Below, one piece after another: positions 1-6,912 of a DNA stretch of 27,401 nucleotides. The stretch comes from TMED27 sp050633165 (lineage in GTDB: Bacteria > Pseudomonadota > Alphaproteobacteria > Micavibrionales > Micavibrionaceae): positions 1 through 27,401 of the forward strand of contig JBOEFZ010000041.1 in assembly GCA_050633165.1 (NCBI GenBank), written 5' to 3'. Position 1 is the stretch's first letter. Every line of letters starts with the position of its first letter. The position numbers and the translations under genes are program-made. The notes under the pieces were generated by a model. That model did no database searches and had not been told where the DNA came from. It saw only the letters and a program-made list of their open reading frames with translations.

Positions 1-32
1 TTTATGAGTCCGCTACCTAGATTTAATACACG

Positions 33-60
33 AAAGGCGCTCCTCCAAGCGCCTTTTTTC
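33..60 (+). terminator. Intrinsic terminator of an upstream gene
   Basis: The arms at 33-40 and 49-56 pair over eight bases (AAAGGCGC with GCGCCTTT), separated by an eight-base loop, and a T-run follows directly. The T-run is on the plus strand, so it ends transcription entering from the left of the window, before acnA. Confidence 0.75.
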
Positions 61-155
61 TTGTTTGCATGCGCGCATATTTACTCTTTCTCAACCGTTT
101 GATGGCATGATATTCTATTGGGTAGAGAATCAATTATTCACAGGGACATCATCAT

Positions 156-2810
156 ATGGCACGCATCGGACAGGATTCATTGGGTACGAAATCAACTTTA
201 TCGGTTGAGGGGAAGGATTATACTTATTTTGATCTGAATAAGGCGGCTTTGAGGATTGGTGATGTTTCGCGGCTTCCTTATACGCTTAAGGTGCTGCTTG
301 AGAATTTGCTCCGGTTTGAGGATGGGCGCAGCGTTACGACCGAGGATGTTCAGGCGGTTGCCGATTGGCAGAAGGAAAAGCGTTCTTCGCAAGAGATTGC
401 GTACCGCCCTGCTCGCGTTTTGATGCAGGATTTTACGGGCGTTCCTGCCGTGGTTGATTTGGCGGCGATGCGCGAGGCGATGGTTTCGCTTGGTGGCGAT
501 GCGCAGAAGATTAACCCGCTTGTTCCCGTGGATTTGGTGATTGATCATTCGGTTATGGTGGATGAATTTGGTACACCTAGCGCGTTTCAGGCAAATGTGG
601 AGCGTGAATTTGAGCGTAACGGGGAGCGTTATGAGTTTCTGAAATGGGGGCAAGGGGCGTTTAAGAATTTTCGCGTTGTTCCGCCGGGGACGGGGATTTG
701 CCATCAGGTGAATTTGGAATATCTGGCGCAGACGGTTTGGGAAGAGGACGGGGTGATTTATCCCGATACGCTTGTCGGGACGGATTCTCATACGACGATG
801 GTCAATGGTTTGGCTGTTCTTGGTTGGGGTGTTGGCGGGATTGAGGCGGAGGCCGCGATGTTGGGGCAGCCGATCTCTATGCTGATCCCCGAAGTTGTAG
901 GCTTTAAGATTACCGGTAAGATGAAAGAAGGGACGACGGCGACTGATTTGGTTTTGCGCGTTGTCGAGATGCTGCGCGAATTGGGCGTGGTCGGGAAATT
1001 TGTAGAATTTTACGGGGAGGGGCTGGATCATCTGACCCTTGCCGATCAGGCGACGATTGCGAATATGGCGCCGGAATATGGCGCAACATGCGGGTTCTTC
1101 CCGATTGATGCGGAGACGCTCAATTATTTACGCTTTACGGGGCGGGATGAGCATCGGGTTAAGGTTGTCGAGGAATATGCCAAGGCGCAGGGGATGTGGC
1201 GGGATGCCAGCACGCCTGATCCGGAATTCACCACGACGCTGCATCTTGATCTGGATGATGTTGTGCCCTCGATCTCCGGGCCGAAACGTCCGCAGGATCG
1301 TATTTCCTTAACGGATTCTGTGTCCGCCTTTGCCAATGTATGTGCGGAGGAGAAATCGATGCCGGTTGAAGGGGCGGATTACGAGATTGCCAATGGTGAT
1401 GTTGTGATTGCGGCGATTACATCGTGTACGAATACCTCGAACCCTGCGGTGATGCTCGCCGCCGGTTTGGTTGCGCGTAAGGCGCGGGCGAAGGGATTGA
1501 GCGTTAAGCCGTGGGTGAAGACATCACTCGCGCCGGGGTCGCAGGTTGTTACCGATTATCTGGATAAGGCGGGATTGAGCGCGGATCTGGATGCGCTTGG
1601 GTTTGATACGGTTGGGTATGGGTGTACGACCTGTATCGGGAATTCGGGGCCTTTGCCCGCGCCGATATCAAAGGCCGTGAATGATGGCGATTTGAATGTC
1701 ACATCGGTATTGTCAGGAAACCGGAATTTTGAAGGGCGAATTTCGCCGGATATTAAATCGAACTATCTCGCCTCGCCGCCGCTTGTGGTGGCTTATGCGA
1801 TTGCGGGATCGATGAAAATTGACCTTTATAATGAGCCGTTGGGCCAAGATGCGGATGGCAATGATGTCTTTATGAAGGATATCTGGCCGAGCAATGCCGA
1901 GGTAGAGCAATTTATTCAAGACTCCCTTACACGGGAGATGTTCGTTGGGCGCTATTCGGATGTGTTTAAGGGCACAGCGGAATGGCAGGCGATTGATACC
2001 GCCGCGGCAAGTGAAACATATGCATGGAATGATGCCTCGACCTATATCCAGAACCCGCCGTTTTTCGAGGGGATGAGCAAGGATGCGTCCGGTATGGAAG
2101 ATATTAAGGGCGCGCGTCCTTTGGCGATTTTGGGGGAGAGCGTGACGACGGATCATATTTCGCCGGCGGGGGCGTTCCGCTCCGATCACCCGGCGGGTGC
2201 GTATTTGGTGGAGCGCGGTGTTGATCCGAAGGACTTTAACTCATACGGTTCGCGCCGTGGGAATGACCGCGTTATGACGCGTGGAACGTTCGCGAATATC
2301 CGGATCAAGAACGAGATGGTGCCGGGTGTTGAGGGTGGCTATACCAAGCATATCCCGAGCGGCGAGCAGATGAGCATTTATGACGCGGCGATGAAATATA
2401 AGGATGAGGGGACGCCCCTTGTTGTTATTGGCGGCGCGGAATACGGGACGGGCTCCAGCCGTGATTGGGCGGCGAAGGGGACGCGATTGCTTGGTGTTAA
2501 AGCCGTTGTGACGGAGAGTTTTGAGCGCATTCACCGCTCTAACCTTATCGGTATGGGCGTATTGCCGTTGCAGTTTAAGGATGGTGTGAGCCGGAATAGC
2601 CTCGGCCTTGATGGTAGCGAGACGTTTGACATTACTGGCATTTCCAACGGGCTTAAGCCGCAGCAAGATATCGCCATGAGCGTGCATTACGCCGATGGGC
2701 GTAGCGAAGATGTTACTTTGCTCTGCCGCCTCGATACGCTTGATGAGGTTGAATATTTCGAGAATGGCGGGATTTTGCATTATGTCCTGCGGAATATGGC
2801 GGCGGGTTAA
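156..2810 (+). CDS. acnA: Aconitate hydratase A (aconitase)
   Basis: This enzyme interconverts citrate and isocitrate in the TCA cycle in the cytoplasm. The 884-residue protein has the usual AcnA length and domain order. The [4Fe-4S] ligands are visible as Cys424 in TSCTNTSNP and as Cys490 and Cys493 in GYGCTTCIGNSGPL. Their spacing (66 and 3) equals that of E. coli AcnA. The swivel domain carries GESVTTDHISPAG and EYGTGSSRDWAAKG, both family signatures. The ATG at 156 is preceded by AGGGA about ten bases upstream, and the protein begins like other AcnA proteins. A weak promoter (TTGATG at 99-104, TAGAGA at 123-128) may lie in the leader. The stop is followed by a convergent gene 35 bases away. 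The sequence GGCGGGTT-AAG-AACCGCC at the stop can fold but has no T-run. No defects are seen. Confidence 0.98.
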   Translation: MARIGQDSLGTKSTLSVEGKDYTYFDLNKAALRIGDVSRLPYTLKVLLENLLRFEDGRSVTTEDVQAVADWQKEKRSSQEIAYRPARVLMQDFTGVPAVVDLAAMREAMVSLGGDAQKINPLVPVDLVIDHSVMVDEFGTPSAFQANVEREFERNGERYEFLKWGQGAFKNFRVVPPGTGICHQVNLEYLAQTVWEEDGVIYPDTLVGTDSHTTMVNGLAVLGWGVGGIEAEAAMLGQPISMLIPEVVGFKITGKMKEGTTATDLVLRVVEMLRELGVVGKFVEFYGEGLDHLTLADQATIANMAPEYGATCGFFPIDAETLNYLRFTGRDEHRVKVVEEYAKAQGMWRDASTPDPEFTTTLHLDLDDVVPSISGPKRPQDRISLTDSVSAFANVCAEEKSMPVEGADYEIANGDVVIAAITSCTNTSNPAVMLAAGLVARKARAKGLSVKPWVKTSLAPGSQVVTDYLDKAGLSADLDALGFDTVGYGCTTCIGNSGPLPAPISKAVNDGDLNVTSVLSGNRNFEGRISPDIKSNYLASPPLVVAYAIAGSMKIDLYNEPLGQDADGNDVFMKDIWPSNAEVEQFIQDSLTREMFVGRYSDVFKGTAEWQAIDTAAASETYAWNDASTYIQNPPFFEGMSKDASGMEDIKGARPLAILGESVTTDHISPAGAFRSDHPAGAYLVERGVDPKDFNSYGSRRGNDRVMTRGTFANIRIKNEMVPGVEGGYTKHIPSGEQMSIYDAAMKYKDEGTPLVVIGGAEYGTGSSRDWAAKGTRLLGVKAVVTESFERIHRSNLIGMGVLPLQFKDGVSRNSLGLDGSETFDITGISNGLKPQQDIAMSVHYADGRSEDVTLLCRLDTLDEVEYFENGGILHYVLRNMAAG

Positions 2811-2845
2811 GAACCGCCTCTTATCCCTACACCTTAAAACGCCGC

Positions 2846-3814
2846 CTATTTGTTCCGTGCGCTTTTGGAGCGGGGTTTTGGTTTTGTTGAGGGGGATTTA
2901 AGGTCGTCGAATTCGGCGTCTTCGGGGGCGAGGATTTTGCGGGCGAGGCGGCCTGCGTCTTGCTCGATTTCGGCAAAGCTTGGCTTATCTACGCGATAAT
3001 TGACGGTGTAGATATCCTCTATATACGTAATTTCAGAGGCCAGAACGCCGAGGCGGGCTTTGGCTTGATTGGTTTGCTTAAGGGCTTGCGAGGCCGAAGA
3101 GATAAAGCCGAGACGGATTTTCTCATCATTCATACCGCTTAAGAATGCGAGCTCTACCCCTTCTAAAAATGCGGCGGCGGTCTGCATCGCGTGGCCGATA
3201 TTGAGCGTTTTTTGCTCCTTGTTTGCAATCATTCCAAATGAGAATGTCGAGGTGTGCGAGGGGTTACGCAAAATTGAACCGATCCGCGCTGCGTTTTCTT
3301 CAATATTGAGTGTGAAAGCGTAATTTGAATCATGCTCGATCCGCACATTTTTGCCAGCGGCCTTGAAAATGGCGGCAGCGGCGGGGATGGCTTTTTCGTA
3401 ATCATCACGCGATGCAAAGCAGTGATGCTCGATCACGTCTAAAAACGGGTGGTGGTCATTGACCTCGAATACGGGCACGCCGGCGTGGTATACGGCGAGC
3501 CAACGGCGGGGGTTAAAGGCACGTTCGTAACCGCTCTCGACTTTTTCCCATTTATCTTTCCAAAAATTATCGTTAATACGCCCAATTAGCGGGCCGCTTT
3601 GATCGTAGGATTGTACAATCTGCGCGGCGTAGCGCACGCATGTATGCATATTTTGCGCGCGTATAATCAAAGTTTCATCATCGCCCCTTACATTGGGCAG
3701 GATGATTTCGATACGGTTGCTGAGGGCTTTGACAGGCTCGTACCCCTCATCATCCTGCGCAGGATCGATGATGAGGAATTTTTCACGTAAAAGCTGTGTT
3801 TCAAATTCTTTCAT
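2846..3814 (-). CDS. Conserved-looking hypothetical protein (322 aa)
   Basis: I do not recognise this family. The protein is soluble, with no signal peptide or membrane segment. It is rich in charged and aromatic residues in the first half (for example GRINDNFWKDKWEKVE). The C-terminal tail after about residue 300 is basic and low in complexity (KSPSTKPKPRSKSARNK). A stretch near residues 205-235 (IGHAMQTAAAFLEGVELAFLSG) looks like an amphipathic helical segment. Its start is only six bases after the stop of the 180-residue gene at 3821-4363, and no good ribosome binding site is seen before the ATG. The two are therefore probably co-transcribed and perhaps translationally coupled. It ends 35 bases from the acnA stop, facing it. 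Codon use matches the neighbours, so it is probably a real resident gene. Confidence 0.75.
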   Translation of the reverse strand: MKEFETQLLREKFLIIDPAQDDEGYEPVKALSNRIEIILPNVRGDDETLIIRAQNMHTCVRYAAQIVQSYDQSGPLIGRINDNFWKDKWEKVESGYERAFNPRRWLAVYHAGVPVFEVNDHHPFLDVIEHHCFASRDDYEKAIPAAAAIFKAAGKNVRIEHDSNYAFTLNIEENAARIGSILRNPSHTSTFSFGMIANKEQKTLNIGHAMQTAAAFLEGVELAFLSGMNDEKIRLGFISSASQALKQTNQAKARLGVLASEITYIEDIYTVNYRVDKPSFAEIEQDAGRLARKILAPEDAEFDDLKSPSTKPKPRSKSARNK

Positions 3815-3820
3815 GGAGCA

Positions 3821-4363
3821 TTAAATGGCATAAGCCATGTCGAAGTCAGTGTCTCTTTTGAGGCATGATAACATAGTATCGAGGGATTTTAGATGTTTTT
3901 CGATGTGCTTTCGTAGCGGTTCGTCGCGGCGATAGGCTTTTAGGGCCTGTGCGCGCTGCTCATCCTCGTTATTAAACTGATTACAGATGGTTTTATGCTC
4001 ACCGAGGGCGAATGTGCCCTGCCCCCTGCCCTTTGTTTCCTGCGGCTTGTCTTTTGCGCGGTCTTTGTAGTATTCATCAAGTAAATCCAATGCACAATCA
4101 GTGACAAAAGGCGCATTATTTTCATTTGCCACAGCCCCCGAAAATGCTTCAGCCATGATGGTACTTAGCATCATAGAACCCATCATGCCGTCATAATCGG
4201 CAGGAAGCTTTATTTGGTTGTTGAAAGTAATGAATAGCGGTCTGCTGTGGTTATGATCCGGATGGGGGGCGAGCGTTTCGAGGCGCTTTAGCTGCCCCAT
4301 CGCCTTGCCCTGAACCGCCTTTATTTGTGCGGTTTTTTTATGTTTATAATGAACCCTCTGCAT
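3821..4363 (-). CDS. Hypothetical protein (180 aa), first gene of a pair
   Basis: I do not recognise this family. The protein is soluble, with a basic N-terminus and a charged C-terminal half. No signal peptide or membrane segment is visible. The ATG at 4363 has no ribosome binding site and lies at the edge of the loop of an 11-bp inverted repeat (4346-4374). An alternative start is Met22 (ATG at 4300, beginning MGQLKRLETLAPH), which has AGGG seven bases upstream. I keep the longer frame but regard the two starts as about equally likely. It is followed after six bases by the 322-residue gene, which suggests a two-gene operon. The region upstream (4364-4485) is strongly AT-rich. Confidence 0.65.
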   Translation of the reverse strand: MQRVHYKHKKTAQIKAVQGKAMGQLKRLETLAPHPDHNHSRPLFITFNNQIKLPADYDGMMGSMMLSTIMAEAFSGAVANENNAPFVTDCALDLLDEYYKDRAKDKPQETKGRGQGTFALGEHKTICNQFNNEDEQRAQALKAYRRDEPLRKHIEKHLKSLDTMLSCLKRDTDFDMAYAI

Positions 4364-4374
4364 GGGTTCATTAT
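4346..4374. promoter_or_regulatory. 11-bp perfect inverted repeat around a start codon
   Basis: ATAATGAACCC (4346-4356) and GGGTTCATTAT (4364-4374) are exact reverse complements, separated by seven bases. The loop carries the minus-strand ATG of the 180-residue gene (4361-4363). It could be a repressor operator or an RNA hairpin affecting translation. No T-run follows, so it is not a typical terminator. Confidence 0.5.
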
Positions 4375-4416
4375 GTCTTTAAGGGGTGAATATCCTTTTA
4401 ATTATGCATAAAATTC

Positions 4417-4442
4417 GAAGTAATAGATTGCCCTATTACTTC
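4417..4442 (-). terminator. Stem-loop downstream of cheZ, possible terminator
   Basis: GAAGTAATAG (4417-4426) and CTATTACTTC (4433-4442) pair perfectly over ten bases with a six-base loop. On the minus strand this follows the cheZ stop by about 45 bases and is followed by GAATTTTATG, a short T-run. A second, outer pair (ATGCATAAAATT at 4404-4415 against AATTTTATGTAT near 4460-4471, one mismatch) surrounds it. The stem is AT-rich, so the terminator call is tentative. Confidence 0.4.
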
Positions 4443-4485
4443 ATTAATATTTAGATAAAATTTTATGTATTTTTAACAGCAATAA

Positions 4486-5103
4486 TCAGCTGAATAATTC
4501 GTCGATATCGTCTTGTGATTGGGCTTCGACGATTTGTGCGGTTTCTACATTCGTATCGGGCTGGACGACGATGCCCATTTTATCAAGGGCGGTGCCGAGA
4601 CGGTCCTCGATGGCTTTGAGATTTTCAAGCGTATTACGGATGCGTTGCCCCGTGATGTCCTGAAACGAGCAAGCCATGAAAATTTCTTCGATATCTTCGT
4701 CGATTTGTGCGGCTTTGCGCTGTTCTTCGTTCAGGCTCGAGCTAATTTTTGTTGCGATACGGTCGGCGGCGTCGAGAATACGATTGGCTGCTTTTTCAGT
4801 CATTTCTACGACAGCATCCAGCTCAACACCGGCATTGGCGGGGGTGTTTCCATCACCGGAAAAGGATACGGCGTGGAGAATTTCGAGGATTTCGCCAAAG
4901 CGTCTTGCGATTCCTTCTTCGGCCATATCGACCTGTTGAGAGGTTGCGTTAATCTCCATCGATAGCTCGTCAAAGCGGCGGGCGATAAAGGTTTCGATCG
5001 TCGATAGTTGATCCGCGACATTATCAACGGCGTGATAAACATCTTTGGCTTTCGCCTTGTTTTCACCCTCTTTCAAAGACTCAACATTATCGGATGCGGA
5101 CAT
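4486..5103 (-). CDS. cheZ: Protein phosphatase CheZ-like chemotaxis protein
   Basis: CheZ speeds dephosphorylation of the response regulator CheY-P, resetting the flagellar motor signal. The 205-residue protein is almost wholly helical in character. It contains CSFQDITGQRIRN at residues 145-157, in which Asp149 and Gln153 match the catalytic Asp143 and Gln147 of E. coli CheZ. The last ten residues (SQDDIDELFS) resemble the C-terminal CheY-binding tail of CheZ and the N-terminal CheY-binding motif of FliM. The linker between core and tail (about residues 178-194) looks disordered, as expected for a tethered tail. The start has AGGGGAAAGC before the ATG at 5103. No other chemotaxis or flagellar gene is in the window, so it is an orphan here. 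The call rests on the motif and overall form. Confidence 0.85.
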   Translation of the reverse strand: MSASDNVESLKEGENKAKAKDVYHAVDNVADQLSTIETFIARRFDELSMEINATSQQVDMAEEGIARRFGEILEILHAVSFSGDGNTPANAGVELDAVVEMTEKAANRILDAADRIATKISSSLNEEQRKAAQIDEDIEEIFMACSFQDITGQRIRNTLENLKAIEDRLGTALDKMGIVVQPDTNVETAQIVEAQSQDDIDELFS

Positions 5104-5170
5104 ATGCTTTCCCCTAAAATTTTACAATGATCAGGATAGCAGAAAATGGTTAAGCAAGTCTTGCGAAAAT

Positions 5171-5452
5171 TTAAAATGCAGGCTCTGGCGCAACGTTCGG
5201 CAATTGAGTAGCAGATGTATCATCATAATTGTAAACACCAACAACCTTTTGCGCACCATGCCTCCGACATAGAGTTAGCGCCCCGTTTTCGAAATCAGCG
5301 CGTATTCCATATCCATTATTTCGAGTAAACCCCGCTTCCTTCAAAGCTTTAGCCTGATCCATTATAGCCCTATAAAAACTCTTATGCTCCTCACCTTCTC
5401 CAATGACTTTAAAATCCGCTGTTCCCGTAAACTTACCTGCCATGTCATTCAT
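5171..5452 (-). CDS. Small hypothetical protein (93 aa)
   Basis: I do not recognise this protein. It is soluble and mixed in character, starting MNDMAGKFTGTADF and ending in a short Pro/Ala tail. The ATG at 5452 has AGGAG nine bases upstream, a strong ribosome binding site, which supports a real gene. The coding sequence is more AT-rich than its neighbours, which may mean later acquisition. It lies upstream of cheZ on the same strand with a 67-base gap, and diverges from the gene at 5592. Confidence 0.6.
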   Translation of the reverse strand: MNDMAGKFTGTADFKVIGEGEEHKSFYRAIMDQAKALKEAGFTRNNGYGIRADFENGALTLCRRHGAQKVVGVYNYDDTSATQLPNVAPEPAF

Positions 5453-5499
5453 TTTTTATCACTCCTCTGCCTTTATAAATTTTGCAGGAAGTTAACAGA

Positions 5500-5534
5500 T
5501 GCATTGCTGCATTGCAAATAGCGCATAATGCAAT
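5500..5534. promoter_or_regulatory. Repeated TGCATTGC boxes in a divergent gene gap
   Basis: The gap 5453-5591 separates two divergent small genes. It holds two adjacent copies of TGCATTGC (5500-5515), and the inverted partner TGCAAT at 5529-5534. Such clustered boxes are typical of operators, but no regulator is identified. Confidence 0.3.
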
Positions 5535-5591
5535 ATTCACAATTTATTTTATCGCTGATTTCGTGTAAGTTTGAAATGAAGGGGAGCAGCT

Positions 5592-5918
5592 ATGCCATCA
5601 GAAGATCGCCGGATTATTTTTGATTATGAAGAAGTGTATAAAGCGATTTATGCGCTGTGTGCGCAGAAGCAATTGAAGAAGCCGCCAGCGGGGGCGCTCA
5701 GCAATGTTTATGAGGAAGATAACGGCGTTTCCATTATCCTTTACCTCATTAACCCGCAGGATAAAGACAACCCGAATGTCGAGGTTGAGTATGCACGGGA
5801 TTTTTTGGCGGCGGCGTTGATGCTGTTTTGTAAGGGGCTTGGGATTCCGTTGCCAAAATCGGCGAAGAAATCTGTGTTGATCCGTGAAGGTACGGTGATG
5901 CTTAGGGTGCAGATTTAG
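5592..5918 (+). CDS. Small hypothetical protein (108 aa)
   Basis: I do not recognise this family. The protein is soluble and begins MPSEDRRIIFDYEEVYKAIY. A hydrophobic helix around residues 70-85 (ARDFLAAALMLFCKGLGIPL) is probably buried core rather than a membrane span. GGGGAG lies six bases before the ATG at 5592, supporting the start. The gene ends two bases from the stop of the convergent DUF3137 gene. Base composition resembles the surrounding housekeeping genes. Confidence 0.65.
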   Translation: MPSEDRRIIFDYEEVYKAIYALCAQKQLKKPPAGALSNVYEEDNGVSIILYLINPQDKDNPNVEVEYARDFLAAALMLFCKGLGIPLPKSAKKSVLIREGTVMLRVQI

Positions 5919-5920
5919 AC

Positions 5921-6898
5921 TTAAACCTCGTTAAACCCTGCGGTGGCGTTGGGGCGGTATAAATCGAATACATCGACAATTTCCAAAATCTGATCGATTT
6001 CGCGTTTACACTGAACGGCGTGACGGCTGGTTTGGATGGGCATGTGTAAGGATGAGGGTTCGAACATGTCATGGGCGTAGGGGATCATCATGAACACATA
6101 TTTTTTTGCAAAGAATGCCGCGCTTAGCGGGGCTTTGTCGAAGATATCGGCGGCTTCGGCGAGTTCTTTGAGGAGGGCGGGGCTGGCGATGTCTTGGGCG
6201 GCTTCGACATTACTGGATACCATTTGGAAACGTCCGGCGTGGGCACTCTCGTTTTTGAAGGCAACGGGGGAGAGCTTTTTCCAGCGCTTACCAGTATAGC
6301 GGCGGACCATATCCGCATTTGCGCTGATAATTGTATGTCCGGTGAATTTATCTTGGGGCGCTTCGAGGAGGACGAACACGCCTTCGAAGGTTTTTTGCTC
6401 TTTGCGTTTATCGCGGTAGAGGCGCGCCTCGGAGAAGATGACTTTTACGCCCTTATACATGCCCATGAAGCAATCTTCGGCCTCGTACAATGTGTGAGAG
6501 GGGAGAATTCCGGTGCGGTTTATGACTTTTGCACTGATCCCGCGCTTGGGGTGGAAGGACAGGCCGCCGAGGAGCTTTGCGAGTTTGGGCAGGAATTCGC
6601 GTTTGTATAATTGGCGGTAGGTTTTAAGCATGCCTTCGGCCCAGCTATGGAGCATGAGGGGGCTGATGAGGCAGATTATGATGAAGAGGAAGGCGGGCGC
6701 GGCCTGTGCCTCCATTAATAAGAACCAGCCAAAACCACCAGCGCAAAGCAGGATAATGATGATTGATAAGCCGGTGGCAAGGAAAGTGCGGGATTGGTAT
6801 TTCGCCATTGTGTTGAAGCGTAAAGCCTCGGCCTCGTTCGACAAACGCTCCAGATCGTTTTGGAATTTTTGATCGTTGATGCGGTTGATTTCGGTCAT
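5921..6898 (-). CDS. DUF3137-family membrane protein
   Basis: This 325-residue protein resembles the DUF3137 family. Two N-terminal transmembrane helices (about residues 38-62 and 68-85) are followed by a large cytoplasmic domain. The family pattern is seen in YKGVKVIFSEARLY near residue 150, FEGVFVLLEAPQDKFTGHT near 175, and FQMVSSNVEAAQDIASPAL, typically F.V.S.....A..I..P.L. Function is unknown; members are often linked with envelope stress or LemA-like proteins, but nothing here proves this. The start lies 14 bases after the DUF455 stop, so it is the last gene of the minus-strand run 9027-5921. The ribosome binding site is weak. Confidence 0.7.
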   Translation of the reverse strand: MTEINRINDQKFQNDLERLSNEAEALRFNTMAKYQSRTFLATGLSIIIILLCAGGFGWFLLMEAQAAPAFLFIIICLISPLMLHSWAEGMLKTYRQLYKREFLPKLAKLLGGLSFHPKRGISAKVINRTGILPSHTLYEAEDCFMGMYKGVKVIFSEARLYRDKRKEQKTFEGVFVLLEAPQDKFTGHTIISANADMVRRYTGKRWKKLSPVAFKNESAHAGRFQMVSSNVEAAQDIASPALLKELAEAADIFDKAPLSAAFFAKKYVFMMIPYAHDMFEPSSLHMPIQTSRHAVQCKREIDQILEIVDVFDLYRPNATAGFNEV

Positions 6899-6912
6899 AA
6901 AGCTATTGTGAC

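Noticed and set aside
198..1031. 277-residue minus-strand open frame opposite acnA
   Set aside because: It is the mirror of a strongly conserved coding strand. The product is His/Arg/Asn-rich with no domain pattern, as expected of an antisense shadow.
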